Of a stretch of 64,000 nt of DNA, positions 16,574-25,723 are shown piece by piece. Position 1 is the stretch's first letter, and each line of letters opens with the position of its first letter. This stretch comes from Roseburia_C sp900315735 (lineage in GTDB: Bacteria > Bacillota > Clostridia > Lachnospirales > Lachnospiraceae). The notes beneath the pieces are model-generated. The model did not search any database, was not told the DNA's origin, and saw only the letters and a program-made list of their open reading frames with translations. The translations under genes were made by a program, and so were the position numbers. The stretch is taken from the NCBI GenBank assembly GCA_052118425.1, contig JBQKHF010000011.1. The stretch is one strand, 5' to 3'.

Positions 16574-17842
16574 ATGGGAAGGAAAAAATTATTAACTGTA
16601 TTGGTAGCAGCAACACTTGCATTATCCATGGTTGGATGTGGCTCTTCCGGAGGAAGTGATTCAGGAAGCACCAGCAGCGTAGCAAACAAGGATAAACCAC
16701 TTTGCTGGTTTAACCGTCAGCCATCCAACAGCTCCACAGGAGAACTTGACATGGATGCATTAAATTACAACAAAGATACCTATTATGTAGGCTTTGATGC
16801 AAATCAGGGTGCTGAACTGCAGGGACAGATGGTTCTTGATTATATCAAAGAAAATGCAGCGACCATTGACCGTAACGGAGACGGAGTAATTGGTTATGTA
16901 CTTGCAATCGGAGACATCGGACATAACGACTCTATTGCACGTACCCGTGGTGTCCGTTCTGCACTTGGAACCGGAGTAGATGCAAATGGAGCAATTGATT
17001 CAACACCGGCTGGTACAAACGTAGACGGTTCTGCAAAAGTTGTTCAGGATGCAACACTGGATGTAGATGGAAAGACTTATACAATTCGTGAACTTGCTTC
17101 ACAGGAGATGAAGAACTCTGCTGGTGCAACATGGGATGCAGCTACAGCAGGAAATGCAATCGGAACATGGACCGCATCTTTTGGTGACCAGATTGACGTA
17201 GTTGTTTCTAATAATGATGGTATGGGAATGTCAATGTTTAATGCATGGGCAAAAGATTACAAAGTACCAACCTTCGGATACGATGCAAATAGTGATGCTG
17301 TTGCAGCTATCGCAGAAGGATATGGCGGAACAATTTCACAACATGCAGATGTTCAGGCTTACCTGACATTAAGAGTGCTTCGTAATGCGTTAGATGGAGT
17401 AGACATTGATACCGGTATCGGTACTCCGGATGATGCAGGAAACTGCTTAACAGAAGGAGAAGATTACAGATATAGTGAAGAAGAAAGATCTTACTATGCA
17501 TTAAATATAGCTGTTACAGCTGATAATTATCAGGATTTCACAGACTCAACCAAGGTTTATAGCAAAGTATCCAACCAGCTGGACGCAGGCAAGAGTCCAA
17601 GCAAGAAGGTATGGCTTGATATTTACAATGCTTCCGATAACTTCCTTAGCTCAACTTATCAGCCACTTCTTCAGAACTATGACAAACTTTTGAACCTTGA
17701 AGTAGATTATATCGGTGGTGATGGACAGACAGAGTCTAACATTACAAACCGTCTCGGCAACCCGGGTGAGTATGATGCATTTGCAATCAACATGGTTAAA
17801 ACAGACAATGCATCATCTTATACATCACTTCTTTCAAAATAA
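16574..17842 (+). CDS. mglB: galactose/methyl-galactoside-type sugar-binding lipoprotein
   Basis: This 422-aa binding protein captures a sugar (galactose/glucose type by family) at the cell surface and delivers it to MglAC. It has a lipoprotein signal peptide (lipobox SMVGC) and the type-1 periplasmic binding fold. An EF-hand-like calcium loop (DRNGDGVIGYVLAIGD) is the mark of the MglB/GGBP group. Further on are the hinge/ligand segments VVSNNDGMGMSMFNAW and FGYDANSDAVAAI. It is longer than E. coli MglB (~330 aa), with inserts around residues 120-170 and 270-300. The ATG at 16574 is chosen because GGAGGA lies at 16561-16566. The gene is separated from mglA by a hairpin that probably keeps binding-protein levels above those of the membrane parts. 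Confidence 0.85.
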   Translation: MGRKKLLTVLVAATLALSMVGCGSSGGSDSGSTSSVANKDKPLCWFNRQPSNSSTGELDMDALNYNKDTYYVGFDANQGAELQGQMVLDYIKENAATIDRNGDGVIGYVLAIGDIGHNDSIARTRGVRSALGTGVDANGAIDSTPAGTNVDGSAKVVQDATLDVDGKTYTIRELASQEMKNSAGATWDAATAGNAIGTWTASFGDQIDVVVSNNDGMGMSMFNAWAKDYKVPTFGYDANSDAVAAIAEGYGGTISQHADVQAYLTLRVLRNALDGVDIDTGIGTPDDAGNCLTEGEDYRYSEEERSYYALNIAVTADNYQDFTDSTKVYSKVSNQLDAGKSPSKKVWLDIYNASDNFLSSTYQPLLQNYDKLLNLEVDYIGGDGQTESNITNRLGNPGEYDAFAINMVKTDNASSYTSLLSK

Positions 17843-17874
17843 GGTTATTGCCCGGAAGAAAACAGCATAGATAC

Positions 17875-17909
17875 AGAAGGGCATCAGATAAAAATGGTGT
17901 CCTTCTTTT
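17875..17909 (+). terminator. intra-operon attenuation hairpin between mglB and mglA
   Basis: AGAAGGGCA pairs with TGTCCTTCT (one G-U) across a 14-nt loop and is followed by TTTC. Such hairpins commonly stabilise the binding-protein message and reduce readthrough into the ATPase gene. Confidence 0.55.
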
Positions 17910-17930
17910 CAAAGAAAAGGAAGTAGAATT

Positions 17931-19439
17931 ATGGCAGAGGATAAGAATAAATATGTCTTATCGATTAACGGCATGAGCAAATCGTTCGGAAGAAATAAGG
18001 TTCTGAATCATATTAATCTGAATGTCAGACCTGGAACAATCATGGGACTTATGGGTGAAAATGGTGCCGGTAAATCGACAATGATGAAATGTCTCTTCGG
18101 AACTTATCAAAAGGACGAAGGAACAATAATATTAGATGGAAAAGAAGTTAATTTTTCTGGCCCAAAGGATGCACTTGAAAATGGTGTCGCAATGGTTCAT
18201 CAGGAATTAAACCAGTGTCTGGAGCGCAGTGTCATTGACAATATGTTCTTAGGACGCTATCCGAAGAATTCATTGGGAATGATTGACGAAGGAAGAATGA
18301 GAAAGGAAACTTCCGATTTATTCCGTAAACTTGGTATTACTGTTAATCTGACACAGCCAATGAAAAAAATGTCTGTATCACAGCGCCAGATGTGTGAAAT
18401 TGCAAAAGCAATTTCTTATCATTCCAAAGTAATCGTATTAGACGAGCCGACTTCATCACTGACAGCACCGGAGGTTGCAAAACTTTTCAAGATGATGCGG
18501 CAGTTAAAAGAACAGGGAATTTCATTGATTTATATTTCACATAAAATGGATGAAATTTTTGAAATTTGTGATGAAATATCAGTTCTTCGGGATGGCAGCC
18601 TTGTTATGACAAAGGCAAGTAAAGATACCAATATGAATGAACTGATTTCTGCAATGGTTGGCCGTTCTTTGGATAACCGTTTTCCACCGGTAGATAACCA
18701 GCCTGGTGAAACGGTTCTTTCTATACAGAATCTTTCAACTAAGTATGCACCAAAATTACAGAATATTTCTTTTGATATTAAAGAAGGAGAAATTTTTGGA
18801 CTGTATGGTCTGGTTGGAGCCGGTCGTACGGAACTATTGGAAACTATTTTTGGTATGCGTACCAGAGCGGCAGGAAATGTAATTTATAATGGAAAAGTAA
18901 TGAATTTTACATCCCCGAAAGATGCAATGGATCATGGTTTTGCTTTAATTACAGAAGAACGAAAAGCAAATGGACTTTTCCTGAAAGCAGATATTACATT
19001 TAATACTACAATCGCCAATATGAATCATTATAAAAATGGATTCGCACTTTCCAATGATGATATGGTTCGTGCAACGGCAGATGAAATTAAAGTCATGCAT
19101 ACAAAATGCATGGGACCAGATGATATGATTGCCAACCTTTCCGGAGGTAATCAGCAGAAGGCAATATTTGGCAAATGGCTGGAGCGCTCACCAAATATAT
19201 TTATGATGGACGATCCTACAAGAGGAATTGATGTAGGTGCCAAATACGAAATATATGAATTAATTATCAATATGGCAAAGCAGGGAAAAACAATCATTGT
19301 TGTATCCTCTGAGATGCCGGAAATCCTTGGAATTACAAACCGGATCGGTGTTATGTCAAATGGACATCTTGCCGGAATTGTTAATACAAAGGAAACAAAT
19401 CAGGAAGAGTTATTAAGACTCAGTGCGAAATATTTATAA
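17931..19439 (+). CDS. mglA: sugar ABC transporter ATP-binding protein, duplicated ATPase
   Basis: The 502-aa protein contains two fused ABC ATPase domains, as in MglA/RbsA/XylG. The first has Walker A MGENGAGKST, Walker B VIVLDEPTSSL and the signature region MSVSQRQM. The second has the degenerate Walker A GLVGAGRTELL usual for this family, the signature LSGGNQQKA and Walker B IFMMDDPTRGIDVG. It powers uptake of the sugar bound by MglB through MglC. The ribosome site AAGGAAG precedes the ATG by about 6 bp. The length is normal. The gene is 88 bp after mglB and 19 bp before the chosen mglC start. Confidence 0.9.
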   Translation: MAEDKNKYVLSINGMSKSFGRNKVLNHINLNVRPGTIMGLMGENGAGKSTMMKCLFGTYQKDEGTIILDGKEVNFSGPKDALENGVAMVHQELNQCLERSVIDNMFLGRYPKNSLGMIDEGRMRKETSDLFRKLGITVNLTQPMKKMSVSQRQMCEIAKAISYHSKVIVLDEPTSSLTAPEVAKLFKMMRQLKEQGISLIYISHKMDEIFEICDEISVLRDGSLVMTKASKDTNMNELISAMVGRSLDNRFPPVDNQPGETVLSIQNLSTKYAPKLQNISFDIKEGEIFGLYGLVGAGRTELLETIFGMRTRAAGNVIYNGKVMNFTSPKDAMDHGFALITEERKANGLFLKADITFNTTIANMNHYKNGFALSNDDMVRATADEIKVMHTKCMGPDDMIANLSGGNQQKAIFGKWLERSPNIFMMDDPTRGIDVGAKYEIYELIINMAKQGKTIIVVSSEMPEILGITNRIGVMSNGHLAGIVNTKETNQEELLRLSAKYL

Positions 19440-19458
19440 TCAGGAAGGAGCATTGGAT

Positions 19459-21111
19459 ATGGCAGACAGTAGTATTATTCTTTCATCCGCTGCAGAGGCA
19501 GAGCTTTTGAAGCCGATTGATGAATATGTAGGAAAAATACAGGCACAGATTGATGAACTTCGTAAGGATGGTTCAGACAAGGTGCGCAGCTTAAAAAATC
19601 ACATTGCAATCGTAAAGGAAAATAAGAATTTAACAAAAGAAGAAAAGAGAAGAATGATTGCAAAGGACAAGGAAGCCTTAGAAAAGGCAAAAGCGGTAGA
19701 GTCTTCGAATAAAGACAAAGTATCAAAGCTTATCGCAGATGCAGAAGGTTATCTTGCAAAACATTATAAAAATGATTACTATCAGAAAGTTGCTGCCAGC
19801 TGCAAAGCTGAGAAAGAAGCAGAGAATGTGGAATACAAAAAAATATGTGCTTCCATTAAAGCAGAGCATGAGCAGAATATGAGCAGACTCAGTGATGCAG
19901 ATGAGAAAAAAGATGAGAAGTATGTTTACAAGAACAAATTATTTGATGCCCAGATGGCACATGAGTCCAGACTTCAGGAGATTAAGGACAGAAAGCATGA
20001 TGCATATGCACATAAGTATCATCTGATTGACTTACTTCGCATGTCAAGATATACATTTGCACAGAAGAGAGCACAGAAATTTGAAAACTATAAATATACT
20101 TTTAATACCACACAGTTCCTTTATAAGAATGGTTTGTATATTGTTATTATTTTAATCTTTATTGGTTTATGTATTATCACACCGGCTGTCAAGAATACAC
20201 AGTTACTGACAATGACAAACATCTTAAATATTTTGCAGCAGGCTTCACCAAGAATGTTCTTAGCTTTAGGTGTTGCTGGTCTGATTCTTTTGACAGGTAC
20301 TGACCTTTCTGTTGGACGTATGGTTGGTATGGGCATGGTAACAGCAACCATCATCATGCATAACGGAATTAATACCGGTGGTGTATTTGGTCATATCTTT
20401 GACTTTACCGGTATCCCGGTTGCAGCAAGAGCTCTCCTTGCATTAGCAGTCTGTGTTGTACTTACAACAGCATTCTCCATGCTGGCAGGTTTCTTTATGG
20501 CGAAGTTCAAGATGCATCCGTTTATTTCAACCATGGCAAACATGCTGATTATCTTTGGACTTGTAACATATGCAACAAAGGGAGTTTCATTCGGAGCTAT
20601 TGATTCCGCAATCCCGGCAATGTTTATTCCGCAGATTGGAAAATTCCCGACAATTATCCTCTGGGCTGTTGTTGCAATTATCGTAGTATGGTTCATCTGG
20701 AATAAGACTACATTTGGTAAAAATCTGTATGCAGTTGGTGGAAATCCTGAAGCAGCAGCAGTTTCCGGTATTTCCGTATTTAAAGTAACATTAGGTGCAT
20801 TTATTCTGGCAGGTATCCTTTATGGATTTGGTTCCTGGCTGGAATGTAACAGAATGGTTGGTTCCGGTAGTGCAGCATATGGACAAGGATGGGATATGGA
20901 TGCTATTGCAGCCTGCGTAGTTGGTGGTGTATCCTTTACCGGTGGTATTGGTAAGATTTCCGGAGTTGTGACCGGTGTACTTATCTTTACATCCCTTACC
21001 TATTCTCTTACCATTCTTGGTATTGATACAAACCTTCAGTTCATTTTCGAAGGAATTATCATTTTAGCAGCAGTAACACTTGACTGTCTGAAATATGTAC
21101 AGAAAAAATAA
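19459..21111 (+). CDS. mglC: sugar ABC transporter permease with long coiled-coil N-terminus
   Basis: The C-terminal ~325 residues are a normal MglC/BPD_transp_2 permease of 8-10 hydrophobic helices, including the conserved LGVAGLILLTGTDLSVGRMV and GNPEAAAVSGI. The first ~220 residues are an unusual hydrophilic, Lys/Glu-rich coiled coil (for example KNLTKEEKRRMIAKDKEAL) predicted to lie in the cytoplasm. The total of 550 aa compares with ~330 in typical MglC. The ATG at 19459 has GGAAGGAG at 19443-19450; the coiled coil is in frame with it, so it is a real extension and not a start error. It may add a scaffolding or regulatory contact to the transporter. Confidence 0.85.
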   Translation: MADSSIILSSAAEAELLKPIDEYVGKIQAQIDELRKDGSDKVRSLKNHIAIVKENKNLTKEEKRRMIAKDKEALEKAKAVESSNKDKVSKLIADAEGYLAKHYKNDYYQKVAASCKAEKEAENVEYKKICASIKAEHEQNMSRLSDADEKKDEKYVYKNKLFDAQMAHESRLQEIKDRKHDAYAHKYHLIDLLRMSRYTFAQKRAQKFENYKYTFNTTQFLYKNGLYIVIILIFIGLCIITPAVKNTQLLTMTNILNILQQASPRMFLALGVAGLILLTGTDLSVGRMVGMGMVTATIIMHNGINTGGVFGHIFDFTGIPVAARALLALAVCVVLTTAFSMLAGFFMAKFKMHPFISTMANMLIIFGLVTYATKGVSFGAIDSAIPAMFIPQIGKFPTIILWAVVAIIVVWFIWNKTTFGKNLYAVGGNPEAAAVSGISVFKVTLGAFILAGILYGFGSWLECNRMVGSGSAAYGQGWDMDAIAACVVGGVSFTGGIGKISGVVTGVLIFTSLTYSLTILGIDTNLQFIFEGIIILAAVTLDCLKYVQKK

Positions 21112-21148
21112 ATAACTGGTAATCAGAGTCATTCACATATAATCACCA

Positions 21149-21187
21149 TAGGCCGCCCGCTCATCACTAAGATGAATGGACGGCCTA
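21149..21187 (+). terminator. strong hairpin after mglC
   Basis: Two 17-nt arms (starting TAGGCCG and ending CGGCCTA) pair with three imperfections around a 5-nt loop. No U-tract follows on the + strand (AAAAAATATC instead), so it may protect the 3-prime end of the mRNA rather than terminate efficiently. Confidence 0.5.
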
Positions 21188-21201
21188 AAAAATATCAGGT
21201 A

Positions 21202-21230
21202 TTCAGTAAAAGACATTTATTTGCTATAAT
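21202..21230 (+). promoter_or_regulatory. extended -10 promoter of the two-component genes
   Basis: TGCTATAAT (21222-21230) is an extended -10 element, with a weak -35 (TTCAGT, 21202-21207) at 17 bp. It would give the yesN/yesM genes their own transcript starting near 21237. Confidence 0.6.
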
Positions 21231-21278
21231 AAAGAACAGGAGAAGAATGGATTGAACATGCTAAAAGAGGAAAATTAT

Positions 21279-22883
21279 ATGGATAAGTATAAAGTGATTT
21301 TAGTTGATGATGAAATAGAAGCCATTCAGGCGATGGAACAGAAGATGGACTGGGAAGCACTGGGCTTTGAAGTGGCAGGTAGTGCAACCAATGGCGTGAA
21401 AGCATTAGAACTGGTAGAAAATGTACAGCCGGATGTTGTAATAACCGATATAAAAATGCCTTATATGAATGGGCTGGAACTGGCGCAGAAATTAAATGAT
21501 GACTATCCGAATATTCATATTATTATTTTTACTGGATTTGATGAATTTGAATATGCCAAAGAGGCAGTACATCTTGAAATCGAAGAATATATGTTAAAAC
21601 CGGTCAATGCAGTTGAATTATCTGACTGCATGAAAAGATTGAAAGAGACTTTAAACAGGGAGAGAGAAGAAAAATTAAATGTAACAAAGCTGCAAAATTA
21701 TTTTCAGGATGCACTTCCGGTATTAAGGACGAATTTCTTCGTTTCTTTAATTGAGGGAAGAGCAAATGAGGAAGAATGTGAAAAATTTTTATCTGCATAT
21801 CAGATTCCACTGGAAGGACCTTATTATTGCTGTGTAGTATTTCATACTTCAGAGCATCATGTACCGGAAGGGATGAGTCCATTGCTGTTATCCATGTCGG
21901 TAGAACATGAAATAAAAGAAAGAATTGCGGCAGAACTCAATTGCCAGGAATTTATGTATCTTGGAAATACAGTGTTGATCATATCTCTTGATTCAGAGGA
22001 TAAAGCAACAGACCTGACAGACCTTTGCGATAAATTCTGCCGATGGGCTGACCGCGTGATTGGTGCGGTTGTAACTGCCGGCGTAGGAAGGTGCTGCGAT
22101 AGTTTATTAAATATCAGCAATTCTTATGAAGGAGCGCGAAAAGCGGTATCGTATCGGGTTCTTTATGGAACTACAAGGGCTATAAATATTGCAGAAGTAG
22201 TTCCGAGGGAGCAGGCAGTTTCTATACAGTCAGAAGATACAAAAATGCATGACTTGTTTAAAACAATCTATCTTGGAAATGTAAATGATATTGAATCAGC
22301 AGTAGAACGGGAAGTAGAAAAACTTCATAGGAGTGCTGCAACGGTAAATCAGTATCATTTATCAGTCATGGAGATGGTAGGAGCTTTTTACCGGTTCTGT
22401 GCAAATAATTTTATGGATTTTAATGACTTTTTTGAAGAGAAGGAAAATCTCTATGAAAAAGTGCCGGAACTGGATAAGACTACTTTAACTGACTGGATGA
22501 AAAAGGCAGCAGTGGCAATCAGCGAAAAACTGAAAAGTGCACGAAACAACACTTCAAGACGTCTGATTACAGATGCAAAAAATATTGTGGCAGAGCGTTA
22601 TATGGAACCGGATTTTTCATTAGATACGGTATGCTCTGTACTTGGTGTATCCAATTCATATTTTTCGTCAGTATTTAAAAAAGAAACCGGAAAATCTTTT
22701 ATTACATATCTGACGGATTACCGGATGGATGTTGCAGCACAGCTCATTGTGGAAACCAATGAGAAAAGTTATAAAATTGGAGAAAAAGTAGGTTATCTGG
22801 ACGCAAATTACTTCAGCTATGTATTCAAAAAGAAGTTTGGAGTATCTCCGTCAAAATACAGAAAATCACCGGAACAGGAATAA
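21279..22883 (+). CDS. YesN-type response regulator (REC - AraC DNA-binding)
   Basis: This 534-aa response regulator begins with a receiver domain (VILVDDE, phospho-acceptor Asp57 in VVITDIKMP, conserved KP loop MLKPVNAVE). A ~250-residue middle domain follows, then a C-terminal AraC pair of helix-turn-helices (LDTVCSVLGVSNSYFSSVFKKE and IGEKVGYLDANYFSYVFKKK). It is the likely transcriptional activator of the mgl operon in response to the kinase encoded next. The ATG at 21279 is preferred over upstream TTG/ATG codons because AGAGG at 21266-21270 sits 8 bp before it. It ends 7 bp before the kinase start. Confidence 0.85.
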   Translation: MDKYKVILVDDEIEAIQAMEQKMDWEALGFEVAGSATNGVKALELVENVQPDVVITDIKMPYMNGLELAQKLNDDYPNIHIIIFTGFDEFEYAKEAVHLEIEEYMLKPVNAVELSDCMKRLKETLNREREEKLNVTKLQNYFQDALPVLRTNFFVSLIEGRANEEECEKFLSAYQIPLEGPYYCCVVFHTSEHHVPEGMSPLLLSMSVEHEIKERIAAELNCQEFMYLGNTVLIISLDSEDKATDLTDLCDKFCRWADRVIGAVVTAGVGRCCDSLLNISNSYEGARKAVSYRVLYGTTRAINIAEVVPREQAVSIQSEDTKMHDLFKTIYLGNVNDIESAVEREVEKLHRSAATVNQYHLSVMEMVGAFYRFCANNFMDFNDFFEEKENLYEKVPELDKTTLTDWMKKAAVAISEKLKSARNNTSRRLITDAKNIVAERYMEPDFSLDTVCSVLGVSNSYFSSVFKKETGKSFITYLTDYRMDVAAQLIVETNEKSYKIGEKVGYLDANYFSYVFKKKFGVSPSKYRKSPEQE

Positions 22884-22890
22884 AAAGAGT

Positions 22891-24771
22891 ATGGGTCAGA
22901 AAGAAAACGGAAAGAAAAAGTACAATCAAAAGAATATTATTCAAAAGACGATACAGAATATTTCTGTCCGGCTGGATATACAGTCTATGTTTATGCTGGT
23001 TCTTTCTGCCATGACCATTGCAACAACAATTGTTATGGGATTATTGATTTATAACCGGTTTAAAATGTCGGTAAAAGAGACTGCGATTTCCAATGCAGAA
23101 AGCAGGATAGAGAGCACAACTGACCAGGTAAACGGTGAACTGCGGAATATGAGACAGATTTGCAATGCTATTAATTATAATATCGTACAGGAATATGATA
23201 TTTCTGACCAGGAGTTCAGCAGGCAGTTCAGTCTTCTGTATGAAGTGAATAATGATAAGATACAGAGTATGGCACTTTATGACAGCAATGGAAAAATTAT
23301 TGCGGCAGAGCCGGTAGCAGCCCAGAAAAAGAATCGGAAAGTGACAGAACAGGACTGGTATAAAAGTGCTACAGACGAGATAGAAAATATACATATTTCC
23401 ACACCCCATATTCAGGATTTATTTGAGAATGAGACATATCAGTATAACTGGGTAGTGTCGTTAAGCAGTCTGGTGGACATGAATCAGGGTGACACTCCGG
23501 ATAATGGGGTATTGCTGGTTGATATGAAATATTCCATGATAGAAGAATTACTGGATAACCTGAATGAAGCAGCAGGGGAAACTTATTATTATTTGTGCAC
23601 GGATGATGGAGAGATTCTTTATCATCCAAGAAAGGCAGAAATAGACCGGGGACTTTTTGTAGAGGAGAGCAGTAAAGCGGCCGGTTATGAAAACGGTACA
23701 TATGAGCTTTCCTTGAATGGGAAAAAGGGAAATGTTGTAGTGAATAATCTATCCTATACCGGCTGGAAACTGGTAGGAGTTGTGCCGGAAGGTGTGCAGA
23801 CGGCAAGTATTAATAAATTCCGGTATTATATCATTGCAACAACGATTATTCTTTTAATGATGCTTTTGATAGTAAATAAAATGATAGCAAGAAAGATTTC
23901 AAAGCCAATTCTGAAACTGGATGAATCTGTAAAATCCTATGAAACAGGTGGAAAGGCGGAAATATATATTGGCGGCTCTTCTGAGATAAGGCATCTGGCA
24001 AATTCTGTTCAGAATTCTTATAAGCAGATAGAGCAATTGATGGAAGAAATCATCCGGCAGCAGAATAAAAGAAGAAAAAGTGAACTGGATGCATTGCAAA
24101 GCCAGATAAACCCGCATTTCCTATATAATACACTGGAATCTATTACCTGGATGGTAGAGGCAAATAAGAATGAAGAAGCTGTCTTTATGATTTCAGAACT
24201 GGCGAAACTGCTTCGAATCAGCCTTTCAAAAGGGAAAACAGTGATAAGGATTTCGGATGAACTGCAGCATAGCAAAAGCTATATGAACATACAGCTGATT
24301 CGTTATAAAGACAGGTTTAAAGTAGAATTCCTGATAGATGAAAAGGTAGAGAATTGCTGTATAGTAAAACTGGTGGTTCAGCCGGTGCTTGAAAATGCTA
24401 TCTATTATGGTGTGGGCAATATGGATGAAGATGAAGGCGGTAAAATTACTGTCCGTGGAGAGCGCAAGGATGATGATATTTTCCTGTCTATAGAAGACAA
24501 TGGAATGGGCATGAGCCAGGAAGTGGTAGATAATCTTCTGACGAATAGTGAAAAAGTTCCAAAACATGGTTCGGGAGTTGGACTTATTAATGTGCATACC
24601 AGAATACAACTGATGTTTGGCGAGGAATATGGATTAAAAATTTACAGTGAACCGGATGAGGGAACAAAAGTAGTGATACATATTCCGGCAATTCCTTATT
24701 CTGAAGAAAAACGGGAGGAACTTGAAAATAAGAACAGAAAAAGAGAGAGGGTAGAAGATGAAAAAAAATAA
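22891..24771 (+). CDS. YesM-type sensor histidine kinase
   Basis: The 626-aa membrane kinase has a basic N-terminal region, a first transmembrane helix (MLVLSAMTIATTIVMGLL), and an extracellular dCache-like sensor domain of about 230 residues. A second transmembrane helix (YIIATTIILLMMLLIV), a HAMP linker, a His_kinase domain with SQINPHFLYNTLESI (phospho-His) and a HATPase_c (N box VLENAIYYG, G boxes EDNGMGM and HGSGVGLINV) follow. It is the partner of the YesN-type regulator. The ATG at 22891 is the first start after the regulator stop. Its last 14 bp overlap the next gene, coupling it to a sugar-binding protein that may present ligand to its sensor domain. Confidence 0.85.
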   Translation: MGQKENGKKKYNQKNIIQKTIQNISVRLDIQSMFMLVLSAMTIATTIVMGLLIYNRFKMSVKETAISNAESRIESTTDQVNGELRNMRQICNAINYNIVQEYDISDQEFSRQFSLLYEVNNDKIQSMALYDSNGKIIAAEPVAAQKKNRKVTEQDWYKSATDEIENIHISTPHIQDLFENETYQYNWVVSLSSLVDMNQGDTPDNGVLLVDMKYSMIEELLDNLNEAAGETYYYLCTDDGEILYHPRKAEIDRGLFVEESSKAAGYENGTYELSLNGKKGNVVVNNLSYTGWKLVGVVPEGVQTASINKFRYYIIATTIILLMMLLIVNKMIARKISKPILKLDESVKSYETGGKAEIYIGGSSEIRHLANSVQNSYKQIEQLMEEIIRQQNKRRKSELDALQSQINPHFLYNTLESITWMVEANKNEEAVFMISELAKLLRISLSKGKTVIRISDELQHSKSYMNIQLIRYKDRFKVEFLIDEKVENCCIVKLVVQPVLENAIYYGVGNMDEDEGGKITVRGERKDDDIFLSIEDNGMGMSQEVVDNLLTNSEKVPKHGSGVGLINVHTRIQLMFGEEYGLKIYSEPDEGTKVVIHIPAIPYSEEKREELENKNRKRERVEDEKK

Positions 24772-25723
24772 ACTTACCTTTATTCTCACAGAACTGGTGC
24801 TTGTTGTACTGGCAGCATTTTTTATAAGCAGGATTTTTGCAGACAATGAACCACAGAAAAGGGTTGCGGTCATTGTGGAAGATTCCGGTGATAAGAGATG
24901 GGATACATTATTGAACGGATTAAAGCAGTCCGCAAAAAATAATAATCTGCATTTGATTATCTGCAATACTGATTTAATTGAAAATGCAGAGGATGAGAAA
25001 GAATTAATCAATGAGCAGCTGCAGAATAATGCAGATGCATTTATAATCTGTCCGGCTCCCGGAAGGAAAACAAAGGATATGCTGGGACAACTGCAGGGGG
25101 AGAAGCCGTTTGTTCTGATTTTGGATGATGCATATACGAAAGGTACATCCGGCTATGTGACGGTAAAACCGGATAATTATAAGATGGGGCAAATGATTGC
25201 GGAGCAGCTGATACAGGATGATACAGAGCAATTGAGAAATAAAAAAGTTGGTGTTGTCCTCGGAAAGGCAGAGACGGAAGAAGCTGCAAACAGAATTGCA
25301 GGCTTAAAGGATGGACTGGAAGGGTATGACTGTGAAATTGCTTGGGAATATAATTATGCCAGAGGAAGCCAGAACATCAGTGATATAATTGCATCCAAGG
25401 AACAGGTAGATTATCTGGTAGTGTTGGATAACTGGGCGTTGGAAGAACTGGGGGAGGCAGCAGAAGAAAATAAGTATTATGGGGCACAGATTTATGGAGT
25501 TGGAAACAGTGAAAAAGCAATCGTGTTATTGGATAATCAGAATATAAAATGTCTTTTGGTTCCAGATGATTATGAGATGGGGTATAAGAGTATGGATGAA
25601 ATAGCAAAAAAGTTGGAGCATTCTTTTTACAAAATGAACAGTTGTGAGACAGAAGTTAAAATAATTTATAAAGAAGATTTATATTCAAAAGAGATAGAAA
25701 GGTTTTTGCATTCATATGAGTAG
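24758..25723 (+). CDS. membrane-anchored sugar-binding (Peripla_BP_4) protein, probable co-sensor
   Basis: The 321-aa protein has an uncleaved-looking N-terminal anchor (ILTELVLVVLAAFFISRIF) with no lipobox Cys. A type-1 periplasmic sugar-binding domain follows (VAVIVEDSGDKRWDTLLNGL, then NADAFIICPAPG and VGVVLGKAETEEAANRI). It overlaps the kinase gene by 14 bp and the next binding-protein gene by 8 bp. There is no permease here, and the transporter already has MglB. In other Clostridia, binding proteins placed like this (XylFII with LytS) act as ligand-binding subunits of the kinase, and I infer the same role. Sugar specificity cannot be read from sequence. Confidence 0.75.
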   Translation: MKKNKLTFILTELVLVVLAAFFISRIFADNEPQKRVAVIVEDSGDKRWDTLLNGLKQSAKNNNLHLIICNTDLIENAEDEKELINEQLQNNADAFIICPAPGRKTKDMLGQLQGEKPFVLILDDAYTKGTSGYVTVKPDNYKMGQMIAEQLIQDDTEQLRNKKVGVVLGKAETEEAANRIAGLKDGLEGYDCEIAWEYNYARGSQNISDIIASKEQVDYLVVLDNWALEELGEAAEENKYYGAQIYGVGNSEKAIVLLDNQNIKCLLVPDDYEMGYKSMDEIAKKLEHSFYKMNSCETEVKIIYKEDLYSKEIERFLHSYE

